DNA of 64,000 nt from JAGTQI01 sp038868115 (GCA_038868115.1 JAWBXA010000003.1:1-64000); one strand, 5' to 3'. Numbered from the stretch's first letter, positions 16,708 through 26,048 are shown. Notes: a model not told the origin generated them from the letters alone. Numbers and translations are program-made.

Positions 16708-19700
16708 ATGGCGGTTGAGGAAGTCGCCCATAAAGTTGTTGACGAAATCCGCTTCGGCGTCCTATCTCCACAAGAAATACGCAAACTTTCAGTTGTTGAA
16801 ATCCAGACGCCTGATACTTATGACGAGGATGGCGCCCCGATAACTGCTGGGCTTATGGATGGAAGACTTGGCACCCTTGAGCCTAGACAGAGATGCAAAA
16901 CCTGCGGCAATACGGCTATACGCTGTCCGGGGCACTTTGGACACATAGAACTTGCCGTTCCAATAATTCACATTGAATTTGCAAAAATAATCTATGACCT
17001 CCTTAGGGTTACCTGCCGAAACTGCGGACGGATTCTGCTTCCAGAAGACGCCATTAAAAAGTTGAGGGCAAGAATTGATAGAACCCGCCAGCTACTGGGA
17101 ACCGTTCCAGATGAAATGTTTAAGCGGATAATTCAGGAGATAAGGGCAAAAACCTGTCCCCATTGTAATGCTCCTCAATACAAGATAACCTTTGAAAAAC
17201 CCACAAAGTTTAGCGAGGAAATTCCCGGCGGCTCCCAACCCTTAACCCCTAGCATGGTTAGGGAGAGACTTGAACGCATACCAAATGACGATTTGGAGCT
17301 TTTGGGTTTTGACCCAAAAACAGCCCGTCCGGAATGGATGGTTATCCAAGTTCTACCGGTTCCGCCGGTTTATGTACGGCCTTCCATCACTTTGGAGTCT
17401 GGTATACGCTCTGAGGATGACTTAACCCATAAGCTTGTGGATATAATTCGCATAAACCAGCGCTTGAAGGAGAACATGGAGGCCGGCGCTCCCACCCTTA
17501 TAATTCAGGATTTGTCAGAGCTTCTCCAATATCATGTTACTACATACTTTAACAATGAGGCATCTGGCATTCCGCCAGCAAGACACCGCTCAGGTAGAGC
17601 CCTTAAAACGCTTTCCCAGAGGCTTAGGGGCAAAGAGGGACGGTTCAGAAGCAACCTCTCTGGGAAACGTGTGGACTTCTCAGCGCGGACTGTGATTTCT
17701 CCAGACCCGAACCTTGACATAAACGAGGTTGGCGTTCCGTTAGAGGTTGCTATGAGGCTTTCAGTTCCAGAAAAAGTAACCTCTTGGAACATTGAGGAGA
17801 TTCGGAAACTTGTTATAAACGGTCCATTTAAATATCCAGGCGCTCTCTATATTATTCGTCCAGACGGCAAAAGGATTAGGCTTGAATTTGTCACCGATAG
17901 GGAAAAGATCGCTGAATCGTTGGAGCCAGGCTACATTGTTGAGCGCCACTTAAGAAACGGTGACATAGCCATTTTCAACCGCCAACCATCCCTCCACAGA
18001 ATGTCTATTATGGCGCATTATGTGCGGGTCTTACCCTACAAGACTTTTCGCTTACACTTATGTGTCTGCCCACCCTACAACGCGGACTTCGATGGAGACG
18101 AGATGAACTTACACATACCCCAAAGCGAGGAAGCCCAAACAGAAGCTCGTCTCCTAATGCAAGTTCAAGACCAAATTCTTTCGCCGCGCTTCGGCGGTCC
18201 AATAATTGGGGCTATTAGAGACTTTATAACGGCTACTTATCTCTTCACAAGGAAATCGAACTACCTAACAAAAGACGAGGTAAGCCGACTTCTAATCGCG
18301 GCTGGCTATGATGGCCCCCTTCCAGAGCCCCAAATAAAAGAGCCTCAGCCCCTGTGGAGTGGCAAACAGATTTTCAGCCTATTCCTTCCGAAGGATTTAA
18401 ACTACGTTTTGAAGGCGAACACCTGCCGTGGATGCACCAAATGCCTCAAGGAGGAGTGCCCTTACGACGCCTACGTGGTTGTCAAGAATGGGCAGCTCAT
18501 ATGCGGCGTTATTGACAGAAAAGCTATAGGCGCCGAGCAATCTGAAAGTCTCCTCCACAGAATAATAAAGGATTACGGAACCGCTGCTGGGCGCGAATTC
18601 ATTAACAAGATTACAAGGGTTTTGAAGCTTTTTATAACAATGCGGGGGTTCTCCTACTCCTATGATGAGTTGGTGCTTTCGCCGCAGGCAGAAGCAAAAA
18701 TTAAGAGAATAATGGAGAAGGTTGAAAAGAGAATCGAGGAGCTTATAAAGAGTTACCGCGATGGTACTCTGCCTAGGCTTCCGGGGCAAACCCTCGAAGA
18801 CTCTTTTGAAATCTACGTTATGAACGAGCTTGCCAAAGCAAGGGACGAGTCTGGAAAAATCGCCGACGAAGATTTCAACCTTGAAAATTCTGGCATAATC
18901 ATGACGAGGACAGGCGCTAGGGGTTCAAGCCTAAACATTGGGCAGATGAGCGCCTGTGTTGGACAGCAAGCTGTGCGTGGAAAACGCATTATGCGCGGCT
19001 ATTTAGGCAGAACCTTGCCCCACTTTAAATTTGGTGATCCATCTCCAAAGGCAAGGGGTTTTGTTTACTCTTCATACCAGAAGGGCTTAGATGCCATAGA
19101 ATTCTTCTTCCACGCCATGGGTGGGCGTGAGGGGCTTGTGGACACCGCTGTTCGGACGCAGCAAAGCGGTTACATGCAGAGGCGCCTAATCAACGCTTTG
19201 GAGCATTTACGCCTAGAATACGACGGCACTGTTAGAAGCTCAATTGGCGACATAATCCAGTTCAAGTATGGCGAAGACGGTGTTGACCCAGCTAAAAGCG
19301 ATCACGGAAAGGCTGTGAACGTCAGCCGCCTTGTTGAACAGATAAAAATTGGCATGGAAAAAGGCAAGCCGGCGCCTCCAGAATACATTAAAGAAAAACT
19401 AAAAGCCGTTGAAGATCAGCTGACGCCTCTGCTGATAACTGAGCTAAAGCAAAGCCTGATGGAGGCGAAGCTTAGCAAGGAGGGTGTTGACAAAGCTGTA
19501 GAGTTAACAGTTGAACACTACAAACGCGCCTTAATGGAGCCGGGAGAAGCTGTAGGCATAGTTTCAGCCCAGTCTATAGGTGAGCCAGGAACACAGATGA
19601 CCCTTAGGACATTCCACTACGCTGGTGTCAGAGAGCAAAACGTAACGTTGGGCTTGCCGCGGCTTATAGAAATTGTCGACGCAAGAAGGGTTCCATCCAC

Positions 19701-20526
19701 GCCCATAATGGTCATTTATTTGGACGAGAAGCATCGCAAGAGCAGGGAGGCAGCCGTCAAAATAGCCAGAAATATTCTCTACACCACTTTAGAAAACATT
19801 GCACAAGCAATATACCAAGACCCGGTGCGCGGGGAAATAGTTGTCGAGTTGAATAAAGCTATGATGGAAGACAGAGGTGTAACAATACAGGAGCTCAAGG
19901 ATAAGGTGAAGATTGCCAACTGCGTCGTGAAGATAACTGGAAATCGAATTCACATAAAACCCAAGAAGCCAGAAGCCCTCAAAAGGCTTCTCGACAAGAT
20001 TTCAACACTCTACATTAGGGGTGTTCCTGGAATAAAACGTGTTCTGGTTACAGAAGAGCATGGCGAATGGGTTATACGAACAGATGGCTCAAACCTTCCC
20101 AAAGTCCTAGAAGTTTACGGAGTTGATACCACAAGGACAACAACCAACAACGTTCATGAAATAGCCAAAACCTTGGGCATCGAAGCCGCCAGAAGCGTCC
20201 TAATACAGGAGGCCAAAAGCGTTTTGGAGGAGCAGGGCTTGGATGTTGACATCCGCCATGTCATGCTTGTAGCTGACATGATGACCGCAACTGGAGAGGT
20301 ACAGCAAATAGGCAGACACGGTGTCAGCGGCAAAAAGGCAAGTGTCCTGGCGAGGGCAGCTTTCGAGATTACTGTTCCAAACATTGTTGAGGCTGCCATA
20401 AGAGGGGAAAGCGACCCGTTAGAAGGAGTAACTGAAAACGTTATTGTAGGACAGTCCATACCCGTCGGTACCGGGCTTGTGGAGCTGTTTATGTCCACTT
20501 CTGAGCTTAAGAGGGAAAACAAATGA
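16708..20526 (+). CDS. rpoA: DNA-directed RNA polymerase subunit A (unsplit A'+A'')
   Basis: One 1,272-residue polypeptide carrying both the A' and A'' parts. A' features: N-terminal zinc sites (CKTCGNTAIRCPGHFGH), the NADFDGDEMNLHIPQ magnesium-binding catalytic loop (about 455) and an extra Cys cluster (CRGCTKCLKEEC, about 575). A'' features: EPGEAVGIVSAQSIGEPGTQMTL (trigger-loop region, about 945) and TTTNNVHEIAKTLGIEAAR near the end. Most archaea split this gene; an intact form is known from Thaumarchaeota, Korarchaeota and related deep TACK lines, which is the main taxonomic clue here. No intein or frameshift is seen. Confidence 0.97.
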   Translation: MAVEEVAHKVVDEIRFGVLSPQEIRKLSVVEIQTPDTYDEDGAPITAGLMDGRLGTLEPRQRCKTCGNTAIRCPGHFGHIELAVPIIHIEFAKIIYDLLRVTCRNCGRILLPEDAIKKLRARIDRTRQLLGTVPDEMFKRIIQEIRAKTCPHCNAPQYKITFEKPTKFSEEIPGGSQPLTPSMVRERLERIPNDDLELLGFDPKTARPEWMVIQVLPVPPVYVRPSITLESGIRSEDDLTHKLVDIIRINQRLKENMEAGAPTLIIQDLSELLQYHVTTYFNNEASGIPPARHRSGRALKTLSQRLRGKEGRFRSNLSGKRVDFSARTVISPDPNLDINEVGVPLEVAMRLSVPEKVTSWNIEEIRKLVINGPFKYPGALYIIRPDGKRIRLEFVTDREKIAESLEPGYIVERHLRNGDIAIFNRQPSLHRMSIMAHYVRVLPYKTFRLHLCVCPPYNADFDGDEMNLHIPQSEEAQTEARLLMQVQDQILSPRFGGPIIGAIRDFITATYLFTRKSNYLTKDEVSRLLIAAGYDGPLPEPQIKEPQPLWSGKQIFSLFLPKDLNYVLKANTCRGCTKCLKEECPYDAYVVVKNGQLICGVIDRKAIGAEQSESLLHRIIKDYGTAAGREFINKITRVLKLFITMRGFSYSYDELVLSPQAEAKIKRIMEKVEKRIEELIKSYRDGTLPRLPGQTLEDSFEIYVMNELAKARDESGKIADEDFNLENSGIIMTRTGARGSSLNIGQMSACVGQQAVRGKRIMRGYLGRTLPHFKFGDPSPKARGFVYSSYQKGLDAIEFFFHAMGGREGLVDTAVRTQQSGYMQRRLINALEHLRLEYDGTVRSSIGDIIQFKYGEDGVDPAKSDHGKAVNVSRLVEQIKIGMEKGKPAPPEYIKEKLKAVEDQLTPLLITELKQSLMEAKLSKEGVDKAVELTVEHYKRALMEPGEAVGIVSAQSIGEPGTQMTLRTFHYAGVREQNVTLGLPRLIEIVDARRVPSTPIMVIYLDEKHRKSREAAVKIARNILYTTLENIAQAIYQDPVRGEIVVELNKAMMEDRGVTIQELKDKVKIANCVVKITGNRIHIKPKKPEALKRLLDKISTLYIRGVPGIKRVLVTEEHGEWVIRTDGSNLPKVLEVYGVDTTRTTTNNVHEIAKTLGIEAARSVLIQEAKSVLEEQGLDVDIRHVMLVADMMTATGEVQQIGRHGVSGKKASVLARAAFEITVPNIVEAAIRGESDPLEGVTENVIVGQSIPVGTGLVELFMSTSELKRENK

Positions 20527-20864
20527 TAGACATAGACAAGGCTATTTCAACAGCTGTTAAAACTGGCAAGGTTTCCTTTGGCTCTAATTCGGCAATACAA
20601 AGCGCTAAAACTGGTAAAGCCAAGATGATCATTGTGGCTTCAAACTGCCCAGCTGAAATCCGCAGCGACTTAGAGTATTACTGCAAACTTTCAAATATTC
20701 CGTTGATTGTTTATAGGGGTTCTTCAACGGATTTGGCTGCCACTTGTGGAAAACCCTTCCTTGTTTCAGCGTTAACTATAAGAGAGCCCGGTGATTCAGA
20801 AATTCTCAGATTGGTAGAGAAGCCCATCGAGGAAGCGGAGGAGCCTCAAGGAGGAAGCGAATGA
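20523..20864 (+). CDS. rpl30e: Ribosomal protein L30e
   Basis: A 113-residue L7Ae/L30e-fold protein: IDKAISTAVKTGKVSFGSNSA, KMIIVASNCPAEIRSDLEYYC and VYRGSSTDLAATCGKPFLVSAL are all typical. It belongs to the large subunit. The start overlaps the rpoA stop by four bases and the stop overlaps the nusA start by four bases, the usual archaeal arrangement. A short acidic tail (EKPIEEAEEPQGGSE) extends beyond the fold. Confidence 0.95.
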   Translation: MIDIDKAISTAVKTGKVSFGSNSAIQSAKTGKAKMIIVASNCPAEIRSDLEYYCKLSNIPLIVYRGSSTDLAATCGKPFLVSALTIREPGDSEILRLVEKPIEEAEEPQGGSE

Positions 20865-21298
20865 GTAGCGGAATAAAATTCACTAGCACTGAAATGAAGT
20901 ATATAGCTCTCTTTGAAAGCATAAGCGGTGCCAACGTAAAAGACTGCATAGTTGACGAGGAGCAAGGACGCGTAATCATGGTTGTCAAGGAAGGCGACAT
21001 CGGCGCAGCCATAGGCAAAGGCGGAAGAAACATTAGGCTTCTGGAGAGGATGACGGGCAAAAAGCACGAGATAATAGAGTATTCCGAAGACCCAGTCCAG
21101 TTCATTAAAAACGCCTTGAAACCAGCCAATGTTCAAGAGGTTAGGATAACCGAGAGATCCGACGGCAAAACCATAGCCGTTGTAACAGTTCATCCAAAAG
21201 ACAAGGGTGTAGCTATAGGGAAAAATGGAAGGAATGCTGAACGCCTCCGCATGCTGGTGAAACGCTACTTCCAAATACAAAACGTCAGCATAGTCTAA
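20861..21298 (+). CDS. nusA: NusA-like KH-domain transcription factor
   Basis: A 145-residue protein consisting of two KH domains only, as in archaeal NusA, without the S1 and N-terminal domains of bacteria. GxxG loops: AAIGKGGRNIRLLERM and VAIGKNGRNAERLRML. It binds RNA and probably acts in termination or antitermination. Last core gene of the rpoB operon. In many archaea rps12 and rps7 come next; here they are absent. Confidence 0.93.
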   Translation: MSSGIKFTSTEMKYIALFESISGANVKDCIVDEEQGRVIMVVKEGDIGAAIGKGGRNIRLLERMTGKKHEIIEYSEDPVQFIKNALKPANVQEVRITERSDGKTIAVVTVHPKDKGVAIGKNGRNAERLRMLVKRYFQIQNVSIV

Positions 21299-21333
21299 AA
21301 CACGCTAAAAACGGGAAAAAAGGTGAAACAAAC

Positions 21334-21519
21334 ATGAAGAAAAATTTAGCCACAATTATTCTCATTCACATGTTACTGTTGGTATCCATTTTCATAAACC
21401 ACGTTTACGCGGCAGAAGAATCCTTTCCAAGCAGGTTTTTAGGCAGTCCTCTTCTGGTCTTAAAGGCGATAATTGTCATCGACATGATAGCCTATTTTTA
21501 CAGAAAAATCAGAAAATAA
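21334..21519 (+). CDS. Small membrane or secreted protein (61 aa)
   Basis: Signal-peptide-like N-terminus (MKKNLATIILIHMLLLVSIFI, cleavage possible after HVYAAE) and a second hydrophobic helix (LLVLKAIIVIDMIAYFY) ending in a basic tail. An AAGGTGA ribosome site lies 7 bases before the ATG. It sits 36 bases after nusA on the same strand, so it may ride on that transcript. No family is recognised. Confidence 0.55.
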   Translation: MKKNLATIILIHMLLLVSIFINHVYAAEESFPSRFLGSPLLVLKAIIVIDMIAYFYRKIRK

Positions 21520-21635
21520 AAGCTTGTGCAGTAATAACTAACTTTCTTCTTGTTGTTACGCTTTGCTGTAGGGGCATTCCAATGCTGCTATGGGAATCTC
21601 CTTGCCGGCCTTAATTGCGGTTGAAGTCAGCCCTT

Positions 21636-22319
21636 TTACTTTGATAGGATTAGGTCTATGAGGGCTTTTTGGTCTACTTCTGCTCGCGTGCGCCAGCCCA
21701 AATACAATTGTTCGTTTTCGTCTTGGGTTAAATAGCCATAGCGAATGTAAAGGTCTATATTTAAGCCAACCTTCCAGCTGGGCAACTTCTCGCGTAAAAG
21801 CTCTTCCACTTCTTTGCGGGGTGCTTTTCCCTTTTTTGATATTATGTAGGCTATTGTTATGGCTAGTCCAGCCAAGTCGTCTATGCGNNNNNNNNNNNNN
21901 NNNNNNNNNNNNNNNNNNNNNNNNNNNNNNNNNNNNNNNNNNNNNNNNNNNNNNNNNNNNNNNNNNNNNNNNNNNNNNNNNNNNNGCCAACCAACCATCT
22001 TGGCTTCTTTAGCCGTTAAATCACCCCTTAGGGTTATATAGAACCTTGCCCTGTCCAGTTCTTCCAGTGTTGGCTTTTCGGCGGCTGGCTTCTCCTCCTC
22101 AAAAACCATTTTAACCTGCAAATCCAACGGCTTTAAGTACTCATCCAATATGTTAAGAACTTTTGGATAGTCTGAGCCCAAAGCCTTTCTAAGCTCCCAT
22201 CCCTTCACTCCGGGCTTTTTGTGTCGGCGATAAAAGAGCATGTGGACGGCACGTTTCATTTTGCTGGCGTAGATGGCTTTCCTCTTACTCACTTTTGTGC
22301 TTCTCTCCATTTTTCCCAC
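21636..22319 (-). CDS. KITE-like tandem winged-helix protein (Nse1/Nse3-MAGE or ScpB type), interrupted by a gap
   Basis: About 227 residues, with a 98-N gap in the middle that leaves the frame open on paper. Residues about 15-110 look like a winged helix (AVHMLFYRRHKKPGVKGWELRKAL, RARFYITLRG). The second half has another (LAGLAITIAYIISKKGKAPRKEVEELL) ending in LYLGWRTRAEVDQKALIDLI. That end resembles the W-G-P-R-A-x-A-E-T motif I recall from MAGE/Nse3 proteins. Such proteins bind the kleisin of SMC complexes. The gene is third in an operon after an SMC5-like ATPase and a kleisin-like gene, overlapping the latter by 31 bases. Family assignment is inference; fold-level comparison would settle it. 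Confidence 0.6.
   Translation of the reverse strand: MGKMERSTKVSKRKAIYASKMKRAVHMLFYRRHKKPGVKGWELRKALGSDYPKVLNILDEYLKPLDLQVKMVFEEEKPAAEKPTLEELDRARFYITLRGDLTAKEAKMVGWXXXXXXXXXXXXXXXXXXXXXXXXXXXXXXXXXRIDDLAGLAITIAYIISKKGKAPRKEVEELLREKLPSWKVGLNIDLYIRYGYLTQDENEQLYLGWRTRAEVDQKALIDLILSK
21888..21985. other. Scaffold gap (98 N) inside the KITE-like gene
   Basis: The flanks are unrelated to each other and both encode plausible parts of one protein, so real sequence of unknown true length is missing. Confidence 0.9.
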
Positions 22320-23113
22320 TCTTCAACAGTTATAGCTATCGGAATTGAAACCAGCTGTTTTTTTGCCATGCGCCTCTGCTGCCTCTCAAAAGGCTTGATG
22401 AAGATTTCCTCCTCTAACGGACGAACTTCAAGGGTTGCATAACCATAAGTCACAAGAAAGCTTGTCATGAAGGCTCTATGAATTGTCTCTTCATAGGTTT
22501 CTGCGCCAACAAAATCCCAGTATCGGATTCTACCATTCTCTCCCTTTTCGCTAACCAGCCTTTTCAATTCGTTCCAAAAGTTTTCCAGCTCTTCTGTGAA
22601 GGCTTTATCCTGTAGAATCCTAAGCCTTATAAGCTCCTCTCGTGTGGCGGTTCCGCCAGCCTCTTCTGGCACTGGGAACTCTTTCCATCTGTCTTTCAGT
22701 GGCGGGAGGCTTTCCCAGTAGCGCAGTGCCTCTTTTAGGCTGTGGAGCGAAATCTGTTCAAACTCAACTATTGGGTGCCAAGAGCCCAAAAAAGCCTCCA
22801 CAATGGTTTCTTTCTCCATGCGTTTTATCTTCTCTTCTAGGAGGAAGGGATCTGTGTAAAGCGAAGTTGAGCGGTGCTTAACCCATTCGCTTTGAAGCCT
22901 AACAACAGACGCGAGACGGTTTATTGCTTCTGCGTCTAGGCATAGGTCTTCTGGCTGCTCCCATTCTGGGAAAAACTCCCTAACAACCCTTATTATCTCG
23001 TTCACATCCACCAGAAAGGGGTCTAGGGAACGTTCCTCAACAGCCTTGCACATCTCAATAACACGCTGAAGTTTTTCCCGTCCAATTTTGACGCGTTCCC
23101 GCTTCGACTGCAT
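22289..23113 (-). CDS. Kleisin-like (ScpA/Nse4-type) protein
   Basis: A 274-residue, mostly helical protein. The N-terminal part (about 29-80: SLDPFLVDVNEIIRVV, LDAEAINRLASVVRLQSEWV) follows the kleisin pattern D-P-x-x-x-D-V-x-E-I then a helix ending K/Q-S-E. The C-terminal part (about 210-255: AFMTSFLVTYGYATLEVRP, EEEIFIKPF) follows the kleisin winged-helix pattern that docks on the SMC ATPase head. Between them lies a long charged linker. ScpA proteins have similar length. The start shares one base with the stop of the SMC-like gene. The order SMC, kleisin, KITE supports the call; no single motif proves it. Confidence 0.6.
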   Translation of the reverse strand: MQSKRERVKIGREKLQRVIEMCKAVEERSLDPFLVDVNEIIRVVREFFPEWEQPEDLCLDAEAINRLASVVRLQSEWVKHRSTSLYTDPFLLEEKIKRMEKETIVEAFLGSWHPIVEFEQISLHSLKEALRYWESLPPLKDRWKEFPVPEEAGGTATREELIRLRILQDKAFTEELENFWNELKRLVSEKGENGRIRYWDFVGAETYEETIHRAFMTSFLVTYGYATLEVRPLEEEIFIKPFERQQRRMAKKQLVSIPIAITVEEWEKWREAQK

Positions 23114-25035
23114 TAGGCAACCTCTTTAATTATGGATTTGCCCTCAACATTCTGAACCGTAATAATGTGCACATTATCCTTCGCAAAGGTAACATGGCTT
23201 GGGGTAATCACCACATACTGCGCATCGGCATCCTTAACCGTTGAAATAAGCATTTGAGCTATTAGTTCACGGTTTTTCGGGTCCATGTGCACATCGTACT
23301 CGTCTACCGCGCGGAAGGGCGAGCGCACATGCTGTTGTAGTGCCAAAAGGAAGCTCATAGTAGCCGTGGTCCTCTCACCACCGCTCTGTGTGTAAGCGTT
23401 AAGCGGCACCGGTTTTCCGCCTCTAAAGCCCACGAGGATTTCAAGTCCAGCCGCCTCGATGTCATGCTCGTTCACAAGCCTAACCTCGCCAACAGCTTGA
23501 GAATTCGCCAAAATCTTCTGGTATTCGAGATTAACACGGTCTAGGAGGCTTTGGATTACTGCCCGCCAAGTCTGCATCCGCGCTTTAACTTCCTCCAAGG
23601 CTTTTTCACGGTTTTCAGCCACAAGCCGCGCCTTCTCTTTAAGCTCCAAATAAAGCTGCGAATAAGACTCATACATGCGCTCCGCGTCTTCAGAAACACC
23701 AGCCAGAGCCGCCAAATACCCATCCGTAACGCGGATTTCATCCAAAATTTCGCCAACACTCTTTATGACGGCAATTCTTGGACCAATCTCCTCAGCCCTT
23801 TTAACCGCCGCGCCCAGCTGGGCTTTTGCATCCTTAAGGGCTTTCTCCAAATCCTCAATGTTCGCCTTAGCATTTTCCATCCGATGATTCAGAAGTGCAA
23901 GCCTAACCCTCGCGTCAAGGATTTGGCTTCCAACTTTTTCCATCTGCCCCTCAAGGATCCTCGTTTCTGAAAGTTTTCTGCTCAGTTCTTCCTCAAGCTT
24001 CGAAACTTTCAAACGCGAGCTTTCTATCAGCTCTTTTAGGCTTTCAGTTTTCAAAAGCTTCAAGTGGTGCCTGCTGCCTTGGGCTTCGTTTTCTATGAGG
24101 GATGCCTCCGCCATTAACTGTTCGCAAAGCGAAATTGTGACTTGGCTTCCAGCTTTCTCCCGCTCAAGACTTATAGTTTCGTTGAGGCTTCTCTTCCATT
24201 CGTCCCTAAGCCTTTCAAGTTGGCTTTGGTGGGTTTGAAGTTGTTCTTGGGCTGTTTTGGCTTCGCCCTCAATCTGCCTCAGTAGGGATAGTTCCTTCTC
24301 AAGTTTTGCTTCCAAATCTTTGACGATGTCTTCTCTTCGGTTTACCTCAGCCCATGCAAGCTCCCGTTCTAAGAAGCGCCTTTTCGCCATCAGCTGCTTT
24401 TTCTCTTGAAACCTTTCGTACTGTTCTCTCCAGTAGTTGAGGGTTTGTTCCGCCGACTCCAGAAGCTTGCTTATGGATTCTTCCTGGCTTAGTATACGCG
24501 TAAGCTTTTTCTGGGCTTCCAAAACGTTTTCGCGGTAAGCCTCAAGCCCAACAGCCGCCTCCACCATTCGAAGCTTATCTTGCGGAGAAAGAACCGTAAA
24601 TTGTTCCACCATGTTCTGATGCATAATGATGAGCATGTTGTCCGGGTTAACGCCCAATTTGGCTAGAAGTCTCTCCACGTCCTGCTTTGAGGCGGCACGG
24701 TTCTCCAGCTCAAACCAGTACTTGCCATCTCGTCTCAAAACCCTAGTCAAGAAAATTTGGTCCTTATTAAACTTCGAAATCGGACGCTTACCGCTCCGCT
24801 TAGAATTATCCAGTATAAGCGTTACACGGGCTTGATCCTTACCCCAACGGATTAGGTCGCTAAGCCTCTTAGAACGCTCAGTGTAAGACTGTCCAAGAGC
24901 CACAGAAATGGCCAGCAAAAGCGAGGATTTGCCAGCGCCATTTGGCCCGCAAACAACGTTTACGCCAGGTTTAAGGGGTACTCTAGCATACTCATAACTC
25001 ATGAAGTTTTCAAGGATCACCTCGCTGATCAGCAT
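23113..25035 (-). CDS. Compact SMC5-like chromosome-organising ATPase
   Basis: 640 residues, against about 1,100 for ordinary SMC. Walker A GPNGAGKSS (30-38); then IIMHQNMVEQFTVLSPQDKL (Q-loop region, about 135) as in SMC heads; coiled coil about 165-500 containing the SMC joint pattern (YLAALAGVSEDAERMYESY). The C-terminal head has GEVRL...EILVGFR, signature QSGGERTTATMSFLLALQ (550), Walker B FRAVDE (574-579) with DPKNRE, and QYVVITPSH. The paired features QSGGER-x-x-x-T-M, PFR-V-D-E and QY-x-x-I-T-P are those of eukaryotic SMC5. No globular hinge is visible. Strong ribosome site (GAGGAAAAG) before the ATG. First gene of an operon with kleisin-like and KITE-like genes. Confidence 0.85.
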   Translation of the reverse strand: MLISEVILENFMSYEYARVPLKPGVNVVCGPNGAGKSSLLLAISVALGQSYTERSKRLSDLIRWGKDQARVTLILDNSKRSGKRPISKFNKDQIFLTRVLRRDGKYWFELENRAASKQDVERLLAKLGVNPDNMLIIMHQNMVEQFTVLSPQDKLRMVEAAVGLEAYRENVLEAQKKLTRILSQEESISKLLESAEQTLNYWREQYERFQEKKQLMAKRRFLERELAWAEVNRREDIVKDLEAKLEKELSLLRQIEGEAKTAQEQLQTHQSQLERLRDEWKRSLNETISLEREKAGSQVTISLCEQLMAEASLIENEAQGSRHHLKLLKTESLKELIESSRLKVSKLEEELSRKLSETRILEGQMEKVGSQILDARVRLALLNHRMENAKANIEDLEKALKDAKAQLGAAVKRAEEIGPRIAVIKSVGEILDEIRVTDGYLAALAGVSEDAERMYESYSQLYLELKEKARLVAENREKALEEVKARMQTWRAVIQSLLDRVNLEYQKILANSQAVGEVRLVNEHDIEAAGLEILVGFRGGKPVPLNAYTQSGGERTTATMSFLLALQQHVRSPFRAVDEYDVHMDPKNRELIAQMLISTVKDADAQYVVITPSHVTFAKDNVHIITVQNVEGKSIIKEVA

Positions 25036-25349
25036 TAAACTTCTTTTCCTCTAACGCCTTTCCTATTGCAGTATAAAATAGAGGATAAAAACTCTTATTA
25101 AAATAATTAGGGCAACCAGAAACAACGGCGAACTAAATTTTAGCAAATTCTTGGGTTAACGAGGTTTGTCCGTTTTCGACTTTTCGCGCTTTAATCTCCA
25201 AAGTCTATTCCTTTGTCAATTTCTCCCTGGAAAATCGTCAAACATCCTCTTTAAGGCCGCCACTGTTCGTCAAATGTTATAATTGGTTTTTTATAAAGCG
25301 TTTAAGCGTAAGGCTTTAGTCTCAAATGCGCTGTTATATGCTTTAGGCG
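25036..25349. other. Divergent promoter region of the SMC operon and a hypothetical gene
   Basis: No gene is seen. On the minus strand TATTTTATA at about 25071-25079 can serve the SMC operon. On the plus strand TTTTTATAAAG at 25288-25298 can serve the gene starting at 25350. The roughly 190 bases between show no repeat or palindrome that I can support. Confidence 0.5.
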
Positions 25350-26048
25350 ATGTTAATGGTTGTTGCCGGAAAAGTTTTTAGGCTTTTGGAACCGCTTCCC
25401 TTGGAAGAAATTGCTTCTAGGCTTAATGGTTACCGTGTTGAGGAGTCCTATGAGGAGGGCGACTACAAGTTTACACTTGTAACAGAAGTTGTAGGGCTTC
25501 TCCTAAAACCAGACGAGAACATGCTTAAAGGTGTTTACTCCCACGACTACATAATCCACGTTTTCCACAGGGGCAAAGTTGCACCCCTACCCCGCACAGC
25601 TGAAACCCTCTTCAGCTTTTCCAAACTGGAAGACACCACATTCCTAACGGTTGTTGAGAAGAAACGCCAAGCAAACTTCATAGCCAACAAGCTCAGCGAA
25701 ATTCTTTTCGGTCGAGTTGGCGGTATAGTGAAAGCCCGCATACCACCCGAAACCCTCCGAGAGTTCCACCTAAAAAATCCAGAAGACACAAAAATCACAT
25801 TTTTCGACAACGTGGACATTCCAAACGTGAACAAGCTTTCGCTTTACGGACCGGATTTGGTGAACACATCCCTTTTTGAGGATTATTGCAAGCACGGCGA
25901 CCTATGGTACATCGTGGCTAGAGCAAGGGAATATGGCTATGTTGTTGGCATAACCAGAGACGCCTCAGTAACCATATTCAACCTAACGGATAAGGAAAAA
26001 TACCTTGAATATGTTGCTAAAGAGGTATACCCACTAATCTTAAGGTAA
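25350..26048 (+). CDS. Hypothetical protein (232 aa)
   Basis: A soluble alpha/beta protein, MLMVVAGKVFRLLEPLPLEE at the N-terminus (an internal ATG at 25356 is an alternative start). Segments that stand out are TTFLTVVEKKRQANFIANKL, KITFFDNVDIPNVNKLSLYG and WYIVARAREYGYVVGITRDASV. No motif of a known enzyme is recognised, and there is no membrane helix or signal. It has its own TATA box and is divergent from the SMC operon, about 315 bases away. Likely a real lineage-conserved gene. Confidence 0.6.
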   Translation: MLMVVAGKVFRLLEPLPLEEIASRLNGYRVEESYEEGDYKFTLVTEVVGLLLKPDENMLKGVYSHDYIIHVFHRGKVAPLPRTAETLFSFSKLEDTTFLTVVEKKRQANFIANKLSEILFGRVGGIVKARIPPETLREFHLKNPEDTKITFFDNVDIPNVNKLSLYGPDLVNTSLFEDYCKHGDLWYIVARAREYGYVVGITRDASVTIFNLTDKEKYLEYVAKEVYPLILR

